Positions 28,101-40,100 of a DNA stretch of 64,000 nt are shown piece after piece. The stretch comes from Dasyornis broadbenti (Eukaryota > Chordata > Aves > Passeriformes > Dasyornithidae): the NCBI GenBank assembly GCA_013397935.1, contig VZRN01005839.1, positions 2,548,180-2,612,179 of the forward strand, given 5' to 3'. A model generated the notes under the pieces. That model was not told the origin of the DNA. It worked only from the letters and a program-made list of their open reading frames with translations, and did no database searches. Within the stretch, counting starts at the first letter, position 1, and every line of letters starts with the position of its first letter. The translations under genes were made by a program, and so were the position numbers.

Positions 28101-31100
28101 GCATAGTGTTTGAATGAGTGTCTGATAGCAAAAAGTAATTCACAACCATTTTTAGCATACGTTTGCTTGAACATCAAACTGCCTTTGCTTTCACAAATGT
28201 CATCCATTTCATTTCCTTTCATTGCTGCCAGCATTAACTGTACAGTCTCTTTGTAAGTTTAAACATCTCAGGTCTTTGAGATTTGAAATTATTACTAAGT
28301 GGATCATTTCCTACTGTTGTTGTGTCTAGTTATAGCTATAATTTTTTGAAGGGAGGGCAATCTTTTTGCATTCATTTGTCTTGAAATCTCAGCTTAATTC
28401 TCTCCTGAAACCTTGATCTGAGCAGATGAGCGTTACTTGGGCACTCTGTTTAAGCCCTTTTTTTGCAACTATAAAGTCACTTCAGAACCAGTTAATATCT
28501 GGTTTTCTAAATACTAAAGTTTAGCCTAAAAAAAATAAACTGATTTTATTTTTTTTAATCTTTTAACTTTTGACCTTTTTTATAATCAAAATGTATTCAT
28601 TACACAATGTCCTTTGCAGTGCTTCCCAATAGTCAAAGAATTGTCCTGATAGACAAAGAATTTTCTTTCCACTCCTTGTGGCTGAAAGGGTCAAATCTCA
28701 ATTTCTTGAGCTGCATTTCCTCATAGTTTTGCTTTGTATTTTTTGAAAATATTAAGAAAATACTCTGTTTCCACCTGAATTCCCAGCTCTATTATCAGCT
28801 TTCGAGTAGCTCATAACTTTTCTGGTGCTTACCCAAAGAAGACTCCAACCACCTCAGTGGCCTTATTTAGAAATATTTTCCCAGTGATGTTTACAAGGTG
28901 GAGGTGATAGCTTTTTCAGACATCATGTGCTAACACTGACATCTGCATCAGTCTGTCAGGGTGGTCTCATAATCACTCTTGCACAGTTCTGCAGTACATG
29001 GGACAGTGCTTGGGACTCCCGTGCAGTGGGAATTCACTGAGACAAACATTTGAGAAAGTGCTGGCAGGGGAAGGGGAAGGAAGTTCCTTGCCAACTTAAT
29101 TACTGAATTTTTTTCCAATGGGCTGGTGTTGTGCGTTTCAACACTTGCTTTCCTTTCCTCCTCCTTTGAATTCCTGTTTCTGTGATTCATAGCAACCTAC
29201 ATATGAGAATAAATTTGGGTGACAAGTGGGCCCAGGTAACAGAATATCCCGCTTATGTACAGTGTACACACGCGAAAGAAGTGGATGGTGACCAAAATAT
29301 CTCTACTTTTGTGTAGGGCTTGAGTACATCCACTCTAGGCAGAGTTCCTCATGCTTGATAAGTTTTTATTTCATCTGCTCTCCTAAAAATGTATTAAAAT
29401 TTTCCCTTTTGGAGGAATTGCTTTTGCTGGATTTTGGGTTTGTTTTGTTTTCAGGTTTTTGGGGTTTTTTNNNNNNNNNNNNNNNNNNNNNNNNNNNNNN
29501 NNNNNNNNNNGGTTTTGTGGGGTGTGTGGGGGGGGGGGGGGGAGATTGGGTTTTTGCGGTGAGGGGGGAGTTGTTTAACCATTTGCAGCCAGTTATGTTC
29601 TGTTTAGTCTCAAACTGTCAACAGTGGTGGTAGATGCTGTTGCCTCCTGTGCTTCATGTCCCCTAACTTGATAAAAATAGATGTGACAGAAAGTAAAAAG
29701 TTCTGCCTTTTTGCTCAGCTTTCTGAAATTCTCAGTACCACACTATTGTGGCTTCATTCATGAGATAATAATAGCATTCAGTTTCCCTCTGTTTCAGGCT
29801 GTCATTGATAAGTGCCAAGGTATTCAAAGAACAGTATCAAAAATTTTTGCGAAGAAATCAGACAGCGCTATTTCTTTCTATGGGTAAATTTATGACCTGA
29901 GTAGCATTTTCAGAGTTAACTCAGGGATTCAGAGAGGCAAAATCTCATTTTGAGAAATTACTGCATTGCATAGAAGTCCTGAGCTACACACCATGTACTT
30001 GAGGGATTTAAATGTGCAGGTGCCAGTGGGTATTTTGCTGGCAGTTGCAGATGCAGGGATTGGTACAATCACAGTTTGAGCTGGTGGGAAGCCATATAAC
30101 AGGAGAGGTCTAGATTTGGAGAATAGTGGCTCTTAGTTCAGGCAAGGGTGAACTTCTGTCAACTGCAAATACCATCACTAACTGAAGAAAGAAGTCTCAA
30201 GCTTCATGCCAGTATATTTTTTCTTTGAATCTCTCTGTAAACCTTTTGAACATAAAGAGGGTTCAGTGATGTCTGAGTGTACCTTCATGAACATAAAATT
30301 ATTCCTGAAGAGTCTTACGTAGAGACGTGGTCCATTGCTAAAATAAGAGGTGTTTTTTAAAATAAATTTAAGTAGTATATACACTTGAGTTATGTTTGCT
30401 TAAGTAGTACCTAGGTAATTTTTTGTCTTAAGCAACACTGAAGTAATAAGGGAGTTTTAAAAGTATTATGGAAGTTTATTATGCCTGTGGGGAAAACTGG
30501 AAAGTAAATATGAAAACTTGGAAGTGGAAAATTTGTTTCTAGCTCCTATACATAGCTGTCTGTTTCTTTTAAAGTTCTATTGGCAATGTAAAAGTGTATT
30601 AAAAGTTTATATAACGCTATCACACATGGTCTGTGTAACAAGGCAAAATATTATAAAATTATTAATCTTGTCAAAAAATAAAAACTGCCACTTCTGTCTA
30701 AACAAAAAACACCCTATCTGGATTTTGTTGTAAATTATGATGTCAATCACACAACTGTACTCAGAAACATAAAACCTAGCTCCTGTTGATACAATTTAGC
30801 TTTATAATATTGGTCTCAAGGAACTACTAATAATTACTAGAAGCAACAAGTAACTCTAAAACAAGTGTTTTCAATGTGTTTCTGTTAAGGTTATGACAAA
30901 ACTCCCATTGAACTAATCTGACTTAAATACATGAAAATTCATTTTTCTCAGTGCATACAGACAAAATTAAAATGTAAGATCTTGTTTTAACATCCTTGTC
31001 TCCTGTACAACAGCTATTCCAGGCAGAGATGTTCAGCCGCCAGCAGATTTTGCATTCAATTATCTCTGATGGGCAGCACCTCCTAGAACAAGGACAGGTG

Positions 31101-34100
31101 GATGACAGGTAGACATTGCTGTATTGTTGCTGCTGCTGGTTGTGTGAAGTAATAGTTAGACTAGTGGGAGACTTCCAAACAGGGAAGGTAGCAGATGGCA
31201 GTGTTCAGATCATGCTCTTCTGAAGCGGAAGCTGCTGTTGCTGTGGTTAAGCAATTAATTAGCTCGATCTTAAGACAATGTTCTTTAGAATGCTACGGGG
31301 TATGTGAATGCATTTGGGAATGCAACAACCTTCTGAGGCTGCTTCTCTGACAAAGATTTGTCCTGGATTATCAAGCGTGTTACAAATACATCTATTTTGA
31401 TGTATTTTCAAAAAGTCACTTTCACCAAAGGATTCTGCAGTGACACATTTAGTGGGTTACACTTGATTTATGCCACCTAGGGATTTGCCTCTGCCAGGAG
31501 GATTCCCTACTGCCATTTAATAACACCTGCAGCCTTAATGTGATGGAGTAGGAATTCATTGTTTCCTGGGATTTTATTTTAAACGCTTGTGATCAAATGA
31601 ATGAAAATCAGTGGGACACCAGTGGCTTCACACTTGTGCATATGCATTGACTTTGCTAAGATTATCATGGTTCTAAGATGAACTGTTTATTGGAATGTGA
31701 GAATTTTATTAATGTTGTTTGTACCTTATGCCAACTTTGAATTCAGTAGTAAATCTGGGGAGTGAATTGTGAAGTCTCCATGATTTACTCTAAATTTGAC
31801 TAATCCAAACTAGCAAAACCAGTGGGTTTTCTTTGTTTATTTCTAGAAAGAAAGTAGTAAAGTTTTCTGCATTAAAGGTTGGGGGGTTTTAAGGTTTCAA
31901 TAATTGGATCCCTTTAATTCTCCCAGTATGTGAAGTGTGAAGTTCTTATCCTCCGTCAGCGTTCATGAGACTTCAGTGCTTTTCTCTTGGTGTTTTGTAA
32001 TTGACAGACAGACACCTTCCTTTTCCCTTCAGTTTATTTCATTAAGCAAATATATCGAAGTATGAAGGTTACTCTGCATTTTTATTATTTATCTGTTTAC
32101 AATAGGGATGAATTCAATCTGAATCTGACTCTTCTGAGTAATCAGTGGCAAGGAGTAATTCGCCGGGCACAGCAGATGAGGGGGATCATTGACAGTCGGA
32201 TTCAGCAGTGCCAGCGCTACAGGGAGATGGCAGATAAGCTGCGCAAGTGGCTGCTGGAGATGTCCTGTCAGCCAGTGACTGAGCTGGGCAGAGTTCCTAT
32301 CCCATTGCAGCAAGCAAGAGCGCTGCAGGATGAAGTGCAGGTATGTCCAGTATGTCCAGTATGTCCAGAAAAAGGAAAAATCCCTGCTTTTTTTACAGAC
32401 TTCAGCATTTAAAACATTCTTTAAAATGTCTTAGGTTAAGCCTATCTGCTCTGCCAGTTTTTCTTTGGAACTAGTGTAACATCAGAAGCAGTAGTGTGAT
32501 GGAAGCAAAGTTGGAGTTCATGAAGAATGTGTATGGAGAATTTGCTGGGCCCTTGCACTCAGGCTTTGCTTCTGGTTTTGTTTTCAGCCAGTGTCACACT
32601 GAAACAGTCTTGAAAAGATAGTGCTGACCTGTATGAGGAATGTATACTAGATAACAAGGATTCCTTGAGTGTCCATCTTCATGTGAGGTTAACAGTATCT
32701 AGCAAGCAGCTTAGTGTCTTTAAGCTTTTTAGCTGGAAGATGAATGTGATAACAATAACACTTAAAAGGGTTATAGGCACTAGAGAAACTCTTTCTCTTT
32801 AAGAAAAATTAAGATACTGACATTAATGGGAGGAAAGAAGTCTTTCATGTCTTTATCTCCTTGGAGAAATTTTCAAAAAGTCTACTGTAGTAAATGATTG
32901 TGAAAATGTTAGGGTAAAGCATTTGGGCCGTATCTCATGCTTAAGACAGGGTATGCAAGCAACAAAAATATGGGCTTGAGAATGAGTTACTGAATTGCTA
33001 ATTGTATTTAAAAAGACAAAGCTGACAGAAAACTATTAATATTTTCAGCTTAAAGAGAAAGTTCTCTTAAGGCAGCAAGGGAGTTACATCCTCACTGTGG
33101 AGGCTGGGAAGCAACTGCTGCTCTTTGCTGACAGTGGAGCTGAGGCAGTTCTGCAGGCAGAGCTTACTGAAATCCAGGAGCGCTGGAAGATAGTTAGCAC
33201 TCAACAGGAGCAACAGAAGAAACAGCTTGCTTTGCTGCTAAAAGTAAGTGTGTAATTTCTTCTGCACTTCTTCAGCAAGTCTGTGGTTTCTCACTGTGAA
33301 CCCTGGTGATGGAAAACATTCTCAATGGACAAACACAAATGCAGGAACTGCATGTACAGTACATGAACAATTTCCCTTCACCACCTCTGGAACTAGGAGT
33401 GGTAATACTTCACAAGAGGCTTGCATGTCAGTTGATATATTTAAGTTGATACTTCAGGATACTGCTGATAAAGTGTACTCATACCACCCCTGTTTTCAAA
33501 ATAGAGCAAAAATTCATTTTAAATTGCACAATTTTGGTTAATTTTTATACATATTTGTATGGGGTTTGAGTGGTGAAGTTTTTTCTAGGGGGAAGCTACA
33601 GAGATGACTTCTGTGAGAAGCTGCCAGAAGCTTCCCGTGTGTCTGATGGAGCCAGTGCCAGCTGGCTACATGATGGACCCACTGCTGGTCAAGTCTGAGC
33701 CCAGCAGTGATGGTGGTAATGCCTCTGGGCTAACGCAGTTAGGAAGATGAAAAAAATTTAAAAATTACTATGCAGGAGCAATTGCATCTAGAGAGAGGAG
33801 TGAGACAATGTGACAGCAACAACTCCACAGACAACAAGGTCAGTGAAGGAGGGGGAAGAGGTGCTCCAGGAGGCAGAGCAGAGATTACCCTGCAGCTCAT
33901 GGTAGACACATGGAGCAGATATCCACCTGCAGCACGTGGAGGTCCATAGGGGATCAGCGATCCACCTGCAGCCCATGGAAAACCCACACCAGAACAGGTG
34001 GATGCCCAAAGGAAGCTGTGACCCCATGGAAAGCCCACACTAGGGCAGTTTTGCTGGCAGGGCGTCTGACCCTGTGCTGAATCCTTGTTGGAGCAGTCTG

Positions 34101-37100
34101 TTCCTTAGGGTGTGGAAGGAATCCATGGAAGGGACTGTCTCTGGAGCAGTTTGTGAAGAACTGCAGCCTGTAGGAGGAACTCATGGAGAGGTTCAGGGAG
34201 GATTCTCTCCCATGGGAGGGTTTCCATGCTGGAGCAGGGGAAGAGGGTTAAGAATATCATAGACTATTGTCACGCAAGGTCATATTATTTAATCAGGGTA
34301 ATTCGTCATCAAGAAGATCATGAAATACTGGCATAGATTGGGAAAAAAGGAAGGGGAGAAATACAAAGGCAGTGGTAGAAGGAGAATGTCTTGAAACAGA
34401 AGATTCATTTTCAATACAATGCAAGTTTCAGTACAAGTTCTGTATTTTCTGGTATCACAAAACTGACATTCTTTGTGGGCTGACTGGCTTATTAGAGATC
34501 TTTCTGTCTTAACATAAGGCTTTAACAGGTGAGGCAGATAAAACCATGCTTTACATGGTTTGATTGCATTGGGCACATTAAAATTTTTGGAAAGAATACA
34601 AACACTAAAGCTAGGTATAGCTGCTAGAATCCTGATTTAAAGAAGATATTACAGGTACTTCGAACTGGCCTGAATTTGCAGTCTTTCCAACCACTTTTTT
34701 TTTTTCCACAGAGATTAATGCACCTGAATGGAGCTCTTGTCAAAGAATAGTGGTGTGGTTAATACAGGCATACAGGAAAGGAAGTGGAAAATTAATTTTG
34801 TCAGGGAAAGACTTTCCTTAAAGGATGGAGTTGGATCTAGATAGCATTTTAATAACAGAAGACCTTGTGTATTTCTACTAACAGAGACCTACACACAAAA
34901 AATTCGACATAGTTCTACACATGATTCAAGCTTTGTGACTTTGAGTATTATTTAGAGGGAGATTTCAGGGCATATTATTTTTAGGCAAATCAACTGACAT
35001 AAATATAACACAGATCAGAATTGAAGTCTAATAAACATTCTGCTTTCAGGACTGGGACAAATGTGAAAAGGGCATAGGAGACTCCCTGGAGAAGCTAAGA
35101 TCATTCAAAAAAAAGCTTTCTCAGCCATTGCCAGATCACCATGACGAGTTGCATGCAGAGCAGATTCGTTGCAAGGTAAAGCACTTCTCTGTTTGTTGTC
35201 TCATCTTTGCCTGCCTTTGTGCAGTAACCTTTTCCATTGCTAATTGAATTCACGTTACTGACGATGCAAACCAGTCAGCCATCCCCATGACAAGAAACTA
35301 TCCATGTAACACATGAACAGCATAACACCAGAGTGGTCTCACTGTAATGCAAATCCTGCAGAGTAAATACAGATCTGATCAAAGTCATACCAGAACAGTA
35401 TCTGAAAAATACTGTAGAAGGGCTGTATATTGGTGTGTTTCCATTATAGAAATTCTAACCTCAAATTTGAACTCATGGTATCTAAACTTCTGGTTTAGTG
35501 CTTTTTATTTGAGGTGAAGTAACCATGGGGAATTTTAGACAATACTTTTAGGCTATATTATTTGCATTTTAGAAGTGGATTACAACTTGAAAATATTTTC
35601 AATACAGAGAAATCCAAACCAGTTCTTAAACTTCTCAGATACCTTTGAACTTTGGAGAGTTGAGTAGTATCTTTACTTGTAACTTCGTGTTACAAGGCTT
35701 ATGTCTCATTTTGTACTAGGGAGTTAATACCATCATAACTCTGAAAATATTGGTACATTTGGGATTGATGTTTTTTCTTTGAAATGGGACTGAAAAAGTC
35801 TGCTTGACATGGTGGGTCTTCTCAGATATGACTTAAATCAATGGGATATCACTTCTTGTCTATTTCATCAACATATTCAAATTATTATTTGTTATCAAAC
35901 TGGTTGTTTTTCCATGTGTTCTTCTTTTAAGGAGTTAGAGAATGCTGTTGAAGGCTGGACAGATGACCTTGCACACCTCTCCCTGCTGAAGGAGACCCTG
36001 TCTGTATATATCAGTGCAGATGATATCTCAATCCTCAGTGAGCGAATAGAGCTCCTGCACAGGCAGTGGGAGGAGCTGTGCCACCAGGCAAGTGCAGTAC
36101 TGAGCACTGATGGGAGCAATATGCAGGCTACAAAAGTGCTGGGAGAAAAATTGAATCCAAGTGGCAGCTTTTAGAAGACACACCTAAATTAATGTGTCAT
36201 GTAGACATACCTAAATTCAAAAGTGAATTCTTTCTGAGTCAGGGGAAACATTCATTGAAATCTAGTTAACTGCTTTAGTTACTGCTAGTGTTTCTAGATC
36301 TCTTGAACTTTATAATGGTTGTGAGGTCATATTTAAACAGCCTTGGCAAATTAACAAAAAAGTCACACTGAGCTGTGGGACTTGGCATGGCTGGTTGGGA
36401 AAAAACACAGAACTAATACAGTTACACTTTGCTTTAGTGGAAGACCTGTGGTCAGAAAGGATGCTCCCTCCCCACTCAGCATTACCCTATTGTACCTTCA
36501 GTTCTGCTGGTAGCTTCTCGTTCTTCAAACATTGGTGTCCACATTTCTTTTAGTCTGAGAGCGATTTGCTTGCCTGCAAAGTGATCTGAGGAGTATTGTT
36601 TTATTTTTTGAAGTGCATCACACTATTAGTGTGCTTCTGGCCTCTGTTTTGCCATCCAGGTAGTGGAGTCTTTCTTACCCAGCTTTTCAGATTATCCTGA
36701 TGTCATTTCAGTAGAGATTCCTGATGATTTCAGAGTATCCTGATGTGATTCAGTAGAGATTGCAGTCCAGATATTCTGAGGCTAACTTGAAATAGTTGCC
36801 TCATGTAAACTACCTGTGAAGGCTTCAAAAACACCTCCAAAGTAGAAAAAATTCTTCACAATTACCAGCACAGAACTCGTTATGAGTTAGTTGGATTTGA
36901 ATGAACCAAAGTAGACACATCTAAATTATGACATAGTCACTGCATGTATATGGTAAAAGAAGGAGCCAAGAAGCTTTACCTTAGTTTTGAGCATACTGAG
37001 TGTTTCAGGATGTAACCTAGTGCAAGCCTTCATTCATCTGCTGCTTATTTCCAGAAAGGTGTCATCAAGTTTAGAGCTTCAAAAAGGGAAATGCAAGATC

Positions 37101-40100
37101 ACGTGCATGCCCCTGTTAAACCTAACACAGTGGTTAAAAAGCACATACTTTCATTTGTGAAAGAGTAGATGCAGTCTTCATCTTTCCAGCTGAAATGATG
37201 ATATAAAATCAGAAAGAACCCAGATCACAATGGGGAGGAAGTAGTTGTACCGATGTCTGAAACTAGAGAGATTGGTGCTCAACCTTCAACCTGTGCTGCT
37301 GTTTTGATTTCAGTGTCCATCTTGGTCTGTTACTGTTGCAGTCTGAGCTGGTACCACAGTTACAGCTATTTCTTAACCACAACAATATTTTCCATCCTTC
37401 TTCCTTTTTTCATAGAACAATGTTTTCCTTCTTCCTTTACCTGCAGCACTTGCTTGTTTGATGTGCCAGGCCTATTCTTTCCTGTCAGGGCACACCTCAG
37501 TCCTTCGGAATCTCTCAAGGTGTCATGCCTATCCACAGGAAATAGTTGTGTATGAAATGAGTGTATTGGGACTCAAGCATCAAAAATTACTTTTGCGAAA
37601 TACAGCGTATCATGGATTTAGCTTTGTACTCATATTCTTCTGCACAAGTGACACAGACTTTGGAGTTTGGCCTGTACTATATCTGTGTCTTTTTTTTTTT
37701 TTATGCTTTGGTGAAGCATTCCTAATTTTCTTTTTTATTTAATCTCTTAGACTAAAAATAAACTAATATATTTTATACAATTTTATAAGTGAGCAAGAAT
37801 TGTAAGAAAATACGATTTTTATCATCTAATGAAAAATTTGGGTTAGAGACATTATGAAACAAGATATTGACAGATTACTGAGCGTAACGCTTGGGTGCCT
37901 CTCTCTGTGCATAGGATGTGGCTAACAGGAAATCTGAGATCAGTGCTTACCCCTGAGCTTAGAGGCAGTCACACAAATTTTTGCTGTACAATTCGTTTGT
38001 TTTAATGGCAAGTAAGTGGTTGCAGCACTTTTTCAAGGCTACAGGAACTCACATTGAGGCACAAAGTGTGTTAAGCATGTCTTAAATGTGTTTACTATGT
38101 TAGTTTCATTTACTCTTTCTGCAAATGGTTTAAGGTCTCCTTGCGTCGGCAGCAAGTTAGTGAGAGACTGAATGAGTGGGCTGTCTTCAGTGAGAAGAAC
38201 AAGGAGCTCTGTGAATGGCTGACGCAGATGGAAAGTAAGGTGTCTCAAAATGGTGACATCCTCATAGAAGAAATGATTGAGAAACTTAAAAAGGTATAGT
38301 GTGCACTTACGTACTGTACTTTAACTGTTTACTTGTTTGTGAATTCGCAGAAATTACGGTTTTACCTTACCCTGATGTGTTCTGGTGTTTGAGTTCTCTC
38401 ACTATGCAGCATTTTCCTGTCTCGCTCGAGATATGACCTCCCAGAATACCAGAAAATTAAGTGAATGCAAAGTCAAAGGCATCTGAATGCTTTACTAAGT
38501 GTCCAATCATAATTGCCTGTAATGAGTTAAACTATAGCAGACATATTTATAGAAGGCATTGTTTTTCAAGTTGTGTTGGGCATTTTTTTTCATTCTTCTG
38601 GTAGTTGTTTGTGTTTATCCATCAATATGTAAGAGGTCACTGCACTGTACCAATCAACTAAAAAAACAACATTCACATGTATTTTTGCATCATTCCTTCA
38701 GTAGTGTAGAGCAGAGTATATTTAGAATAAGTACCCTTTCTTCTGATTGCTCTTTACTGTCTAGGATTATCAAGAGGAAATTGCTGTAGCCCAGAAGAAC
38801 AAAATCCAGCTTCAGCAAATGGGAGAGAGACTTGCTAAAGCCAGCCATGAGAGTAAGGCATCAGAGATTGAATACAAACTTGGCAAGATCAATGATAGGT
38901 GGCAGCATCTTCTAGATCTTATTGCAGCCCGGTAAGACAGTTGTTTTGTTTCTAAGTGGGACAAATTAATATGCTGGATGTCATGCATTTAAAATCCTTT
39001 ATTGTCTGCCTTTTCATCATAAATTCTGAAATAAATTTATTCTTAACCATCAACACATTTCTGTGAAATTCACCTTCCTATTTACCGTACAGGACATAAT
39101 TTCTTCAAGAAGAGTCATTTAAAAACTTCATGTGCTAGAATAATATGGTGATGGTGGATCTTAAAGGTCTTTTCCAACCTTTACAGTTCTGTTTCTGCAG
39201 TATAGGAGCAGTAGCAATCAGATTTAGTGAGCCTTGCTCTAGTACCATCTTACTTTACATGGTGCTTAAAACTGGATGCAAATGGTAGTTTTTCTAAAAA
39301 TTACTTGACAGAGGAATCAAAACAATGCCTGTGTAGTTTGGGATTTCAAAAAGAGCAGGTCCAAAACTAAGTCTTAACTTCTCTGCCAAATAATTTTTTT
39401 CACTGGTGGAGAAGAGTAACTACAGGTAGACCTATGCACGCTGGGCTTAAAGACTGTTTATTCAAGGTCAAAAGTATAACTGTAATTTTCAGAATTTAAA
39501 GAAATACAGGATTGTTGTTTGATATGTAAAGAAACTGATTTATTTGTTTCAACACTTTCTGATGAGCTGTGCTGCAGTCTGTCTTCCATTACCAGCAATA
39601 ATTTTCTAACAATTTTGCACTTCATGAATTGCATAAATAGCTCATATACTTTATAACTGACATTTCTTTAATGTAAGGATGTATGTATTAGTAATACTTT
39701 AGTACTGTTAGCAGCTAAAGGGTTTGTTTAGTTTCATCATCTTTTTTTTGTCTGTTCTTTTTAATATGGTTTTACTGCATTCTTGCTCTGAAATCTGCTA
39801 GTATGGGAGCAGTAAATTTTATGTAAGCAGAAGCATTCCAGTGGCTCCAGCTCCTTTAGTAGTAGTTCATTTTAAAGTAATGAACACCATATATTTCTTA
39901 CAGAACAATTAAGTCAGGAAGTGTTGCATTACAGAGCCTGCTTGGTTTCAGAGGATGTGATACATCACCAGTTGTTGAACTTAAAGTATATTTTATATAT
40001 TTTTATGTTCCTTTTTTGAAATGCTGAGAGAATTGTTCAAATAATACCTTCATGAAGTTTCTGTCAAAAAGGAATCACATTCAGAAACTGCAAAACATAT

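Larger units (their letters stand above)
27249..31013 (+). other. SYNE1: GC-AG intron of 3.8 kb with assembly gap and candidate cryptic exon
   Basis: It starts gcaagt and ends caacag. It contains the 40-N gap at 29471-29510, the adjacent G-run, and the candidate exon at 29798-29883. The rest (27255-29350 and 29900-31000) shows no repeat family or coding sequence I can recognise. Confidence 0.8.
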
